The position numbers were made by a program, and so were the translations under genes. From Zygotorulaspora mrakii (taxonomy: Eukaryota > Ascomycota > Saccharomycetes > Saccharomycetales > Saccharomycetaceae), in the NCBI RefSeq assembly GCF_013402915.1, contig NC_050721.1, positions 124,001 to 188,000 of the forward strand: a DNA stretch of 64,000 nt. The letters run 5' to 3'. Positions 27,181-36,423 of the stretch are shown piece after piece. Every line of letters starts with the position of its first letter. Positions within the stretch are counted from its first letter, which is position 1. Below the pieces are notes generated by a model. That model did no database searches. It was not told the origin of the DNA and saw only the letters and a program-made list of their open reading frames with translations.

Positions 27181-28368
27181 CTAACAAGCAGCAGCCTGAA
27201 GTTTTTTTCTCTTCCTTTCTTCCTCAAGTGCATCATATTGGAAAGCTTCCATCGGTTGCAATCCCCACCTGTTAAGCATTTCTTTATCTTCATCCCATCC
27301 GTTACACATGGTGGTTAACATCTTCTTGCCTGTGAAGATACTGTTACAGCCTGCCATAAAACATAAGAACTGTTCGGTTTCTTTCATTGTGTAGCGACCA
27401 GCAGCTAGTCTAATAATTGCTTGAGGCATAACGATCCTAGCAGTTGCGATAGTTCTGATAATTTCGTCGAAGGTCAATTTCTTGGCATTTGGTTTTGCTA
27501 GTTCTTCAGCCATTGGGGTACCTTTTATAGCAACCAGCCTATTAATTGGCAAGGATTCTGGATGTGGTGACATGTTGGATAAAGTATACAAGAAACCAAT
27601 GTGGTCTTCTTCAGTTTCACCCAAACCCAAGATACCACCTGTACAAGCCTTTATACCACTTTTCTGAACATTTTTAATAGTCTCTAACCTGTCATCATAT
27701 GATCTAGTTGTAATAACGTTCTTGTAATGTTCTCTTGAAGTGTCAATATTGTGGTTGTATGCTGTCAAACCTGCATCTTTAAGTTTATTGGCCTGCTCCT
27801 CATTAACCATACCCAATGTTACACAAGTCTCTAAACCCATATCGTTGACTTTACTGATCATTTCAGATATTCTATTCATAGCAGATTTTCTGCCTTTCAT
27901 ATCCCTCCATGCAGCACCTAGACAGAATCTCGTAGAGCCATTCTTCTTAGCCTCTTCAGCTTCCTTAATGACCTCTTCAACCTGAACCAACTTTTCTGCC
28001 TTAAGGCCTGTATCGTTACGTGAAGACTGAGAACAGTATTTACAATCCTCAGAACAGCCACCTGTCTTAATGTTCATCAAAGTACACAGTTGCACTTTTG
28101 TAGGATCTTGCCACTTCCTGTGCTGCAATTGAGCACTGTGTACCAGTTGAAGTAGTGGCGTGTGATAAATTGATGCCAGCTGTTCTTTGGTCCAAGAATT
28201 GCTAGGAGTCTCGAGGAGCAATGCGCTATCCAATACACCCTTTGTTTCCGTCGCTGCGCTTCTCATGGGCATCTCCACAGAAGCTGTCGCTGTAGCAGCA
28301 GCAGCACTCCTAATAACATTTGACTTAATCAACAGGTTTCTGCAGCTGGAAAACAATCTTATACCCAT
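27181..28368 (-). CDS. BIO2: Biotin synthase (mitochondrial)
   Basis: A 395-residue radical-SAM enzyme, with 375 in S. cerevisiae Bio2 (YGR286C). The N-terminal 40 residues (MGIRLFSSCRNLLIKSN..., alanine-rich) form a long mitochondrial presequence. The 4Fe-4S ligands are C105, C109 and C112 in CSEDCKYC. Further ligands for the 2Fe-2S cluster appear in ETCVTLGM, ACTGGILGLGE and RLAAGR. It inserts sulfur into dethiobiotin to make biotin. In S. cerevisiae the gene is near a telomere; here it sits between SFH5 and TIM17, where S. cerevisiae has only YJL144W. Confidence 0.97.
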   Translation of the reverse strand: MGIRLFSSCRNLLIKSNVIRSAAAATATASVEMPMRSAATETKGVLDSALLLETPSNSWTKEQLASIYHTPLLQLVHSAQLQHRKWQDPTKVQLCTLMNIKTGGCSEDCKYCSQSSRNDTGLKAEKLVQVEEVIKEAEEAKKNGSTRFCLGAAWRDMKGRKSAMNRISEMISKVNDMGLETCVTLGMVNEEQANKLKDAGLTAYNHNIDTSREHYKNVITTRSYDDRLETIKNVQKSGIKACTGGILGLGETEEDHIGFLYTLSNMSPHPESLPINRLVAIKGTPMAEELAKPNAKKLTFDEIIRTIATARIVMPQAIIRLAAGRYTMKETEQFLCFMAGCNSIFTGKKMLTTMCNGWDEDKEMLNRWGLQPMEAFQYDALEEERKRKKLQAAAC

Positions 28369-28645
28369 TCTGTCACTTACGTTGCCGAACTATCTTTTAT
28401 ATTCCTTTTGAACCATACATCTGGAGAAGTGGAAATATAAAAACTTAAGTTACTGTCTTATATAAATTAACAATCATAATCCTGCAACTTGAGCATCCAA
28501 CAATTGATCATGAAAAGACACCGTAGGTAAACCTTTTTGGAAAACTTGCGAATTGGTTTTTTTATCCAAATTTTTCAGTGCATCTGACCATCTTAGTTTT
28601 TCTTAGGAGAGTCATCGTAACATGACTCTCTGACTCTGAGAAAAA

Positions 28646-29809
28646 CTAACAGGAATTGAAGTATTCTTGCCGAAGAAAAGCGATATAGGCAGCCATAACG
28701 ATGAGGTTCAAGCCTGTGAGTGAAATCATTAACCATACGCATTGCATGAGCATGATGCTAGGCATCGCACACATCATAGGCAAAATAACCACTGCACCAA
28801 TAATGGACATGAACGAATAGCTTGTGCCGAATCCTAGTTTTAGTAGATGGCCTTTAGCCTGAACGATTCGGCTGATGAAGCCTTCAGTTGTTTCTGCATT
28901 TTCTTCGTCTTCGTTACTTGGCTGACTGCCTGGTTCATAATCTGAACCTGCATCAGATTCGTTATCTGGATCATCTTCTGGATCATCTTCTGGATCATCT
29001 TCTGGTACATCTTCTGGATCATCTTCTGGATCATCTTCTGGATCATCTTCTGGTACATCGCCTAGTTCATCCTCTATCTCGTCTTCTAATTCAGCCCGCG
29101 AATCATCATATGGTTCATCAATTGTGAAGCGTTCATTCTTTTGCAAAAAACCAGTCAGGCCCGTCTGCTCGACGGACGTCAGGACGCTTTCAGTTGCGAT
29201 TAGTAAAACTCTAGCCTTCTTCGAAATCTTTAGTATCTGATTTAACTGCTGTTTGGTCACTTGACTAGTGGCCAGATACACTTTTTGAATTTCGTTCAGA
29301 TTTCTGTGTAAATACGTGACGTAACATTGCAACATGGGTTTTAACGATTTAGTGACTATCCAATTTGTTGCTTCGAATATCGTGAACTCGTGCCTGCTCA
29401 TGCGGACCTGTAAATCTGTGCTTATAGTGTGAAGCATTCTCTGCTCCTTCAGTAGATTAAATATATTGCCATACTCGGAGTTATTCAGTAGTGTCAAATG
29501 CACTATAGATTCTTCAATATCATTAACTATTGCGTCAAGTGTTTCCTCCAGAGGTTCGTTTTTGATCAGTTTTTTCCCCATGCTTGCAATTGTAAACTTG
29601 TAAAGCTCTTTTGTGGAAAAGCTGGCGTTTGAAGCATCAACTCTTCCCATCAAAGTATCGAGTTGATTAAAATCATTTATAAATTCTGTGGAGTCCTGAA
29701 CTGTTTCAAATGGTTTTGCAAAAGCAAACGATAAGCAAGCAACGAGAGAGCTGTATAGTATCAACAACGATAGCATTTTTTGGTTTGTTCGTAGCATGTT
29801 GCTATTCAT
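28646..29809 (-). CDS. Unrecognised membrane protein with acidic DPED repeats
   Basis: The ATG at 29809 gives 387 residues; the codon before it is TTG. I do not recognise the family. A signal peptide is clear (MLSLLILYSSLVACLSFAFA). A helical region follows to about residue 220, then an acidic stretch with eight four-residue repeats (DPED/VPED), then two hydrophobic segments near the C-terminus (about 320-345 and 350-375). This predicts a lumenal or extracellular N-terminal domain, an acidic linker and a hairpin membrane anchor. It lies with BIO2 in the SFH5-TIM17 interval and looks lineage-specific. Function unknown. Confidence 0.8.
   Translation of the reverse strand: MNSNMLRTNQKMLSLLILYSSLVACLSFAFAKPFETVQDSTEFINDFNQLDTLMGRVDASNASFSTKELYKFTIASMGKKLIKNEPLEETLDAIVNDIEESIVHLTLLNNSEYGNIFNLLKEQRMLHTISTDLQVRMSRHEFTIFEATNWIVTKSLKPMLQCYVTYLHRNLNEIQKVYLATSQVTKQQLNQILKISKKARVLLIATESVLTSVEQTGLTGFLQKNERFTIDEPYDDSRAELEDEIEDELGDVPEDDPEDDPEDDPEDVPEDDPEDDPEDDPDNESDAGSDYEPGSQPSNEDEENAETTEGFISRIVQAKGHLLKLGFGTSYSFMSIIGAVVILPMMCAMPSIMLMQCVWLMISLTGLNLIVMAAYIAFLRQEYFNSC
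28965..29060 (+). repeat. 12-bp tandem repeat, eight units in an AAAB-AAAB pattern
   Basis: Eight contiguous 12-bp units run from 28965 to 29060. Units 1-3 and 5-7 read tctggatcatct. Unit 4 reads tctggtacatct and unit 8 tctggtacatcg. The order AAAB-AAAB implies a 48-bp segment that was itself duplicated. On the minus strand it encodes repeats of acidic D/V-P-E-D in the unrecognised membrane protein. Confidence 0.95.
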
Positions 29810-30690
29810 CAAATAAATTTATTCTTCTGCGACCTTCCTTTCCTTTATACAAACAAGATCTACTTGATTTCTCTTCATTTAATCGAAATATCGAAATAGT
29901 TGTCGATCTTACCAAGACACAAAATTCAAAGAAGTATACTACTCTTATTTCTCTGTTTTTCGTTACACTATTCTTTTTCCCTCTGCTTTTTCCTGATATC
30001 TATTTGCTGACACCTGTCAGCTTAGCGTCTGTCGCCACAGAGTATGAGAAAGAAACACGGAGTCTTGCCTAGATATATGGGCAAGCAATTTCCGAAGTGG
30101 TTTTTATGGCCTGATATTTATTGTAAAGGAAAAGCTCCTCTTACACAGTCAATTTTGGTGGTTAAGTCAACAGGCATCTTTTGTTCATGTTGATGTAAAA
30201 AAAGAAAGGTCAATTGCCGGAATCTCACCTCTTCTTCATGAAATGGACAAGAAATGAACCTAATGGTTACCTTCTAAAAACTCGAAATTTATTTTCACGC
30301 CCTTGACTTTTGACACTGAAAAGACTCTGAGGTAATTATAAGACCTGAGCGACAAAACTCCTTGGAAGCTCAATATTCTGAGAGCTGCTTTTCCGTAGCT
30401 AATTGTCAATCATACAAATGAACTGGAGTTGTCAACCAGCTGGCTTGCAAATCTACAATCTTATATCATGGACTACTTTCACTTTCGCCGAAATCATCAC
30501 TGCAGGTCAACGACACAATTCTACTACGCAGTGACAGCCGTTACCCGATTATCGTTTCGAACGCGCTGAAAAAAAAATTACATGAAGTGGAAAGATACTC
30601 AAGATGGTTGATTCAAAGGCAGTGTTAATGAAAGTCCGTCACCAATTTAGCTTGCGAAAGGAGGCAAATTCTTAAGCTTTAAGGTGCAAC
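29810..30690. other. Long divergent intergenic region upstream of TIM17
   Basis: About 880 bp between the unrecognised membrane protein and TIM17, long for this window. It holds no ORF above chance and no RNA gene I could identify. One box-C-like GTGATGA near 30500 on the minus strand lacks a matching box D and stem. It probably contains the promoters of both genes. Confidence 0.4.
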
Positions 30691-31170
30691 ATGTCAGCAG
30701 ATCACTCCAGAGATCCTTGTCCTATAGTTATTTTGAACGATTTTGGTGGTGCTTTTGCCATGGGTGCCATCGGTGGATGCGTTTGGCATGGTATCAAGGG
30801 TTTCAGAAACTCCCCATTGGGTGAAAGAAGACTAGGTGCAATGAGTGCGATCAAAGCGCGTGCTCCGGTTGTTGGTGGTAACTTTGGTGTTTGGGGTGGC
30901 CTATTTTCAACGTTTGACTGTGCTGTCAAGGCAGTTAGGAAGAGGGAAGATCCATGGAATGCTATTATTGGTGGATTTTTCACTGGTGGTGCGTTGGCCA
31001 TTAGAGGTGGCTGGAGACACACTAGAAATAGTGCAATTACCTGTGCATGTCTCCTAGGTGTTATTGAAGGAGTGGGATTAATGTTCCAAAGATATAGTGC
31101 ATGGCAAGCAAAACCAATGGCCCCACCTCTACCTGAAGCTTCAGCTTCACCTCAGCCTTTGCAAGCTTGA
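30691..31170 (+). CDS. TIM17: Mitochondrial inner membrane translocase subunit Tim17
   Basis: A 159-residue protein, as in S. cerevisiae Tim17 (YJL143W, 158 residues). The start is [29 protein letters not shown], and the four glycine-rich transmembrane segments of the Tim17/22/23 family follow. Conserved cysteines lie in DPCP and near GGCVW. It is an essential part of the TIM23 presequence translocase, partner to Pam17 (12.2 kb). The ATG is preceded by a stop upstream and the whole sequence is nearly identical to the family, so the start is secure. Confidence 0.98.
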   Translation: MSADHSRDPCPIVILNDFGGAFAMGAIGGCVWHGIKGFRNSPLGERRLGAMSAIKARAPVVGGNFGVWGGLFSTFDCAVKAVRKREDPWNAIIGGFFTGGALAIRGGWRHTRNSAITCACLLGVIEGVGLMFQRYSAWQAKPMAPPLPEASASPQPLQA

Positions 31171-31323
31171 GAGTTGAATTGCATGACTTGTATATATGAA
31201 GAGACGATTGCCGTTTTGTGTGTGATGAATATGTTTGATTAGTACATTAATTATAAAATTATTTTTTTCAATAATTAAAAAAGAACAAAGGAATGAATCG
31301 TTAGTAGAATCTCATAGCGTATA

Positions 31324-33675
31324 TTAGTCCTCGACTATGCGTAATTTATTGAATTCTCTTGCAGTGCCCTCTTGCAAAGAAGGGTGCCTAATGTTTTTAG
31401 GTCTCTTGGGGATTCCAGATGTTGATTCCCCAGCCGAAGAAGAGAGACCGTGTAATGATCCAGGTGGATACCATTCTCCTGTAAAAGGTTGTTGAGTTAT
31501 AAACGGATGCATGGCTGCCTGCTGCGGTGTCCACCTCTCTAAAGGATTTATGTTGAGAATGCCTGCTAGGAAATGCGTTAAACAATCCCTGTCGCGCATT
31601 TCTTGTTCAATGAGAATGGGATTTCCCTTAATCTTCTTCGATAGTCGATAGTGTTTTATGACTTCAGGTAAAGTAGTCCATTTGAAATACTGTTTACTAG
31701 GTTGTTCATTAGTATTATACTCTTCGTTGAATTCGTCTTCAGTTTTTATTCTATATTTTTTTGAATCATTAGTCGCTGTTCCATCCCCGTAGTCGGTCTT
31801 TTTCAAAAATTTAGTGGTATTTTTTCCCATTTCCATCATCCAGGTTGGAGGATAACCTAGACATTTAACAATTCGTGTGAGTTGGTTGAACTCGGAAGAG
31901 CCTGGGAATATTGGTATGCCTAGAAATAATTCCGCAACAATACAACCAAGAGACCACATGTCTATACTAGTTGAATAAGGTATACCTAAAATGACTTCAG
32001 GAGCACGATAAAATCTTGATTGAATATAGGTATATACAGTTCTTCTTTCTTCGCATGAGGAACCGAAATCGACAATCTTTAAGTCTGGCTTATCAGGGCA
32101 ACAAAGTAGAATATTCTCTGGCTTTAAATCACAATGAACTAGTTTGCTGTCTTTCAATACGCTGAGAGAATCCAACAGTTGCGTGGTGAACGATCGTATT
32201 AAATGGATGGTTAGCCCGTGGAATTGATTCTGCTTGAGGAGTTCATACAAATTCTTGCTCAATAGCTCAAAAACCAAACAAAGGTGGTTTTTATGAACAA
32301 ATGTATCATGTAACCTCAAGAAATGATGTTCATTGAGAGGATCAACCTTAGTATTCAAAAGTTCTAGAATCTTAGCTTCTGTGATGCTTTGATTCAAATA
32401 CTCCGCTCTTGACTTGACAACTTTAACTGCAACCATTTCTCTAGATATCACGTTCTGACATTTAACAACTTGACCAAATGTTCCCTGGCCAAGTATATCC
32501 AGAACCAAATACTTTCTATTTTGCTCTGTTCCCAAAATATCATTTACGTACAGAATGTAATCACTGTTGATATTGTCATATCCGTTGTTATATTTGGCTT
32601 CATTCGGTTTTGTTAGAACTCTCTTTGGATTTTTTGATGTCTGGTACGAAAATTCGGGTGAACAAAGCGAGTAGGTGGTGATAAGACTTTTTGTTAATGC
32701 TATTAATGGTGAAATTGTCTTTGAGTTTAGGGAAGCACGTCTATACTGCGGGATGGGGTTCAAGTTTGGTGACAATTCTGATCGGGAACGACATTTACGC
32801 ATTTGCGGAATGATAATTTGTGTAGCTACACTACTTGATTGCACTTGCACATTACCGTCTCTTCTCAATTGCTTGTATGGTGGTTGTAAAGACGTTGTTG
32901 GACTTGTGCTCGGCGGATAAGCGCTTAATCTTCTGTACGGGTATGCACCTGGGTTGCCTGTGCTCATAACAAGTGGTTTGGTTTTTGCATTGTTCGTTAT
33001 TGTATTTGTAGTATTATTAGTGGTAGGATAATTCACAACGGCAACGCTTTGTCTTCTATGGGGATCCTGCCCTGTGTAAAGAGAAGATGGAACGAACCTC
33101 AAACTGTTTAATCGCTGCTGTGATTGCTGATTGTGTTGATTAGGTACAAATACACTCCTTTGTTTTAGCTGTTGCTGAGGTTGTTGCGCATTATATATAT
33201 TAGGATGTTGGTTCACATCATCATATTCAAATGGATTTGGACCGGGCGCTCTAGCAGGAGGTATTATTAAACTCGATTTCCTCCTCCTGAATGCTTCACT
33301 ACTCACGCTGTCCCTTGGTTGAGGCAAACCTTCTTCTATCACATTATCCAGTGGTATAGCTGCATCAGTGTGCTCTCCATTACCTCCCCAAGGGTTAACA
33401 AAATTGAACTTCACCTGAGGTTTGTATTGCTGATCTTGAAGCTGAAACTGAACTTGTTGTTGCTGCTGCTTTTGCTGAGATTGTTGCATCCGCTCGTTTT
33501 GTTGGACCGGCTGCCCCCGCTGAGCTAGTTCCCGTTGTTGCTCCTCAACTTGCACCTGCAGGTCCTGCCTCGGCAGGGATACTCCTTCTTCCCCCATAAA
33601 CAGTGGATTCCACAGATCTGGTTTGTTCTGACTATCACTCTCACCATTGTAATCTTTATTGTCCGATCGCTGCAT
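31324..33675 (-). CDS. YAK1: DYRK-family protein kinase Yak1
   Basis: A 783-residue kinase against 807 in S. cerevisiae (YJL141C). The N-terminal 350 residues are disordered and glutamine-rich (QQSQQKQQQQQVQFQ). The kinase domain begins near residue 390 (LGQGTFGQVVKC). It has VAVKVVK, the catalytic HCDLKPEN near 515, DFGSS, and the DYRK activation loop YTYIQSRFYR, whose second tyrosine is autophosphorylated. Yak1 restrains growth when PKA activity falls and acts with Msn2/4 and Hsf1. It is divergent from RPB4, as in S. cerevisiae. Confidence 0.96.
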   Translation of the reverse strand: MQRSDNKDYNGESDSQNKPDLWNPLFMGEEGVSLPRQDLQVQVEEQQRELAQRGQPVQQNERMQQSQQKQQQQQVQFQLQDQQYKPQVKFNFVNPWGGNGEHTDAAIPLDNVIEEGLPQPRDSVSSEAFRRRKSSLIIPPARAPGPNPFEYDDVNQHPNIYNAQQPQQQLKQRSVFVPNQHNQQSQQRLNSLRFVPSSLYTGQDPHRRQSVAVVNYPTTNNTTNTITNNAKTKPLVMSTGNPGAYPYRRLSAYPPSTSPTTSLQPPYKQLRRDGNVQVQSSSVATQIIIPQMRKCRSRSELSPNLNPIPQYRRASLNSKTISPLIALTKSLITTYSLCSPEFSYQTSKNPKRVLTKPNEAKYNNGYDNINSDYILYVNDILGTEQNRKYLVLDILGQGTFGQVVKCQNVISREMVAVKVVKSRAEYLNQSITEAKILELLNTKVDPLNEHHFLRLHDTFVHKNHLCLVFELLSKNLYELLKQNQFHGLTIHLIRSFTTQLLDSLSVLKDSKLVHCDLKPENILLCCPDKPDLKIVDFGSSCEERRTVYTYIQSRFYRAPEVILGIPYSTSIDMWSLGCIVAELFLGIPIFPGSSEFNQLTRIVKCLGYPPTWMMEMGKNTTKFLKKTDYGDGTATNDSKKYRIKTEDEFNEEYNTNEQPSKQYFKWTTLPEVIKHYRLSKKIKGNPILIEQEMRDRDCLTHFLAGILNINPLERWTPQQAAMHPFITQQPFTGEWYPPGSLHGLSSSAGESTSGIPKRPKNIRHPSLQEGTAREFNKLRIVED

Positions 33676-34262
33676 CGCAATATTCTTATTAGCGGTGTCA
33701 GCTGCTTAGCCCTTGACGGTATCACGGTGGTATCTTGTTTAAACAAAGACAATGATATACTGACAGCCTTAAATATCAAAACGCACGTTCAGGTCCCAAA
33801 AGTGCAATTCACTGGCTTTTCACTTCTCCATTTATTCTGCATTTACCATACTTCAAGACATGGCTGACGACGTTTGGGATATATCCTTGCTTGACAGATC
33901 ACATTGAACGGTAGAGGATTGCACTCGAAATTTTGGGTTATAATTTGTATAAAACTCCGATAACAATATATTTTCAACCTTGATTCTTTCATCACTGCCT
34001 GATCATCAACGAGCCTCTACATTCAGTGACTTTGGTGGAGCTATAAATGGTCATTAAGTGCCTTTAATATATGGATAGATCTTAAAAAGGGCGGGTAATG
34101 GGTAATTTTGTGGATATTTAGGAATTAACGTTGACTGTGACTGAAAAATAATAATAATAGTTTGATAAAACAATTACAGTTGCGGGATAGAGAGTATTCA
34201 ATTGTGCTATCTTTTTGACATTGTTGTTTGAAAGTTATAATTGCTTGCACTTTTTCGCTATA
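33676..34262. other. Divergent promoter YAK1/RPB4
   Basis: About 587 bp between divergent ATGs. The 16 codons open upstream of the RPB4 ATG are not counted. I see no RNA gene or repeat. Confidence 0.4.
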
Positions 34263-34949
34263 ATGAATGTTTCAACCTCAACTTTTCAGACAAGCAGAAG
34301 GAGGCTGAAGAAAGTTGAAGAAGAGGAAAATGCGGGAACCTTACAACTTGGACAAGAGTTTCAATTGAGACAGGTAAACCATCAAGGTGAAGAGGAAGAG
34401 CTAATTGCTCTCAACTTAAGTGAGGCACGATTAGTGATCAAAGAGGCACTTATTGAGCGCCGAAGGGCTTTCAAAAAATCTTTGAATCAACAGAAGAAGA
34501 AAAAGAACAAAAGGAAAACCAGCAGTTCGGGATCCCATGGCCTATCCGATGGTACGGGCGAACTTGGCGACGAATCTGAAGGAGATGACGAAGACGATGT
34601 AGATGATGACGAGGGCGACTTCATGAATACAGAGACTCGTGAAAAAGAATTGGAATCGTTGGATGCATTACTTGAACAAACTACAGGAGGTGCTAATAAA
34701 GATTTAAAGAATACAATGGAATACTTGACCAATTTTTCTCGGTTTAGAGATCAGGAAACTGTCAGTGCAGTAATACAGTTACTGAAAAGTGTAGGTCTTC
34801 ATCCCTTTGAGGTAGCACAATTAGGATCACTAGCGTGTGATACAGCAGATGAAGCAAAAACTCTAATTCCAAGCTTAAATAATAAAATTTCGGACGAAGA
34901 ATTGGAAAGAATTCTCAAAGAATTATCAAACCTGGAAACACTGTACTAA
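34263..34949 (+). CDS. RPB4: RNA polymerase II subunit Rpb4
   Basis: The ATG at 34263 (MNVSTSTFQTSRRRLKKVEEEENA) gives 228 residues against 221 in S. cerevisiae (YJL140W). The N-terminal part and the C-terminal HRDC-like domain (TNFSRFRDQETVSAVIQLL ... ISDEELERILKELSNLETLY) are almost identical to the family. Between them lies a yeast-specific charged insert with poly-lysine and an acidic run. Rpb4 forms the dissociable stalk of Pol II with Rpb7 and also affects mRNA export and decay. Its TAA stop directly abuts the stop codon of the converging mannosyltransferase gene. Confidence 0.97.
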   Translation: MNVSTSTFQTSRRRLKKVEEEENAGTLQLGQEFQLRQVNHQGEEEELIALNLSEARLVIKEALIERRRAFKKSLNQQKKKKNKRKTSSSGSHGLSDGTGELGDESEGDDEDDVDDDEGDFMNTETREKELESLDALLEQTTGGANKDLKNTMEYLTNFSRFRDQETVSAVIQLLKSVGLHPFEVAQLGSLACDTADEAKTLIPSLNNKISDEELERILKELSNLETLY

Positions 34950-36203
34950 TCAGATTTTCAAGAAAAATTTGCCGCTTCCATTTTTCCACCACCTCATCAA
35001 ACAACTATTAGGTGAAATATCTATGTTACTCTCGTCATCGGAGTTACATTGACATCTTTGTTGTAATTTTAAATAATACGCACTAGGGCATGTAGTAAAT
35101 GGAACATGGGTGTAGCCCAGCTCATCAAAATGTATTATCTCATCACGATTCAACAGTAACGACACTCCTATACTGTGTACGGGCGCATCTCCCCATCTTT
35201 CATAGTAAAATCCACCTTTTGAATCTAAGTATTCAAAAAAGCGTCTGTATCTTTCACCTCTGAAAAAATTCAAGTCTCCAACTTCAAAGTTCGACCAAAA
35301 GTGACACAAATTATAATCTGAATTGGAATTGACAATAGGTCCATATTTTCCAATCATAGAGCAATCTGTCACGAATTTGTAGGAATTATTCTCCATGTCA
35401 ATGTCATCCTTATTTTCTTCCATGTATTCTTCAATAGCATCCCATAACGTTGGAATCGTATCTTCGTATTCATGTAGACTAATCACGAACCCATATTTTT
35501 TGTTCTTTTCTCTCATCACCTTGAAGGGATCGTACGGGAAGTCGCAAAAATATTCAACATCGGGTTCCACTCGAAAGTAGTAGTCGTAACTATCTAAAAT
35601 TTTCTGTCTAAAGAAGTATCCAGAATTGAATCGGCACATATTTCTGTATGATTTTGAGCCACCATAGAGAACACCTTTATCTTCTAGTAGCTGTAAGCCT
35701 CTCTCGAATCGTTTTTCATCTATCCATGTCGGACGGTCCCAATCTTCGGGAGGAATTAGAGCATACTGAGTTTTGCCACTTGCCATTGCAGTTGTAGCTT
35801 CGATGAACTCGTTGTCAAACGGAACATCATTCAGAAACGTCCAATCGTAATGATAATCTTGATTAAATCTGTCTTCTAGGGATCTCATTGATCGTAGAGC
35901 GCCAGCGATTTCCCAATTTCTTACAAGCATCAATAGTGTGGCATTTTCCTTCTGCGTGTGAATTTCACTTTCATGATCAAGGGCATTATCGTCATATGTG
36001 TTGGTAGAGAGTTTCAATGGTTTTATTAAATTTCTTCCTCGATCAAAATCATACTTTGTGGTAGCGCCCCTTGACCTTTTCATATAGTACCCGTCCAAGC
36101 TATGCCTTTTGTAGCAGCTTCTCCCTGCTTGCAAAAGTGATTGCAGTTTGAGAATAGAAACTACCCCCAATAAAGCACCCAAAATAAGGTAAGCTCTTCT
36201 CAT
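34950..36203 (-). CDS. YUR1: Golgi alpha-1,2-mannosyltransferase (Yur1/Ktr2, GT15)
   Basis: A 417-residue type II membrane protein of the KRE2/MNT1 family, GT15. A short cytosolic tail (MRRAY) precedes a membrane anchor at about residues 5-22, then a stem and the lumenal catalytic domain. Family motifs are YFRVEPDVEYFCDFPYDPF and YNLCHFWSNFEVGDLNFFR, the latter including the conserved glutamate proposed as nucleophile. It adds mannose to N-linked (and perhaps O-linked) glycans. S. cerevisiae has two copies, YUR1 (YJL139C) and KTR2 (YKR061W); here one gene sits where both would trace back. Confidence 0.94.
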   Translation of the reverse strand: MRRAYLILGALLGVVSILKLQSLLQAGRSCYKRHSLDGYYMKRSRGATTKYDFDRGRNLIKPLKLSTNTYDDNALDHESEIHTQKENATLLMLVRNWEIAGALRSMRSLEDRFNQDYHYDWTFLNDVPFDNEFIEATTAMASGKTQYALIPPEDWDRPTWIDEKRFERGLQLLEDKGVLYGGSKSYRNMCRFNSGYFFRQKILDSYDYYFRVEPDVEYFCDFPYDPFKVMREKNKKYGFVISLHEYEDTIPTLWDAIEEYMEENKDDIDMENNSYKFVTDCSMIGKYGPIVNSNSDYNLCHFWSNFEVGDLNFFRGERYRRFFEYLDSKGGFYYERWGDAPVHSIGVSLLLNRDEIIHFDELGYTHVPFTTCPSAYYLKLQQRCQCNSDDESNIDISPNSCLMRWWKNGSGKFFLKI

Positions 36204-36423
36204 GAAGTTACTGCATGAATCATGTACATATTGTCATTAAAGCTCCTCTATATAAGAGTTCTGAGTCTTGCGTGTAAGTTTTCAAAAGGCCATCGCATCA
36301 TACATGTATGGTGGTGCACTGATGTTAACTTCAACACTACCAAGTGTTGTTAAGAGAATGGCATAACTAAAGAACAGCGACGGTCGGAAGTGGCCGAGTC
36401 TTAACGGAGTTCTATTATTACAT

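Noticed and set aside
30490..30510. gtgatga on the minus strand in the TIM17 upstream region
   Set aside because: No box D with a matching stem within the usual snoRNA length.
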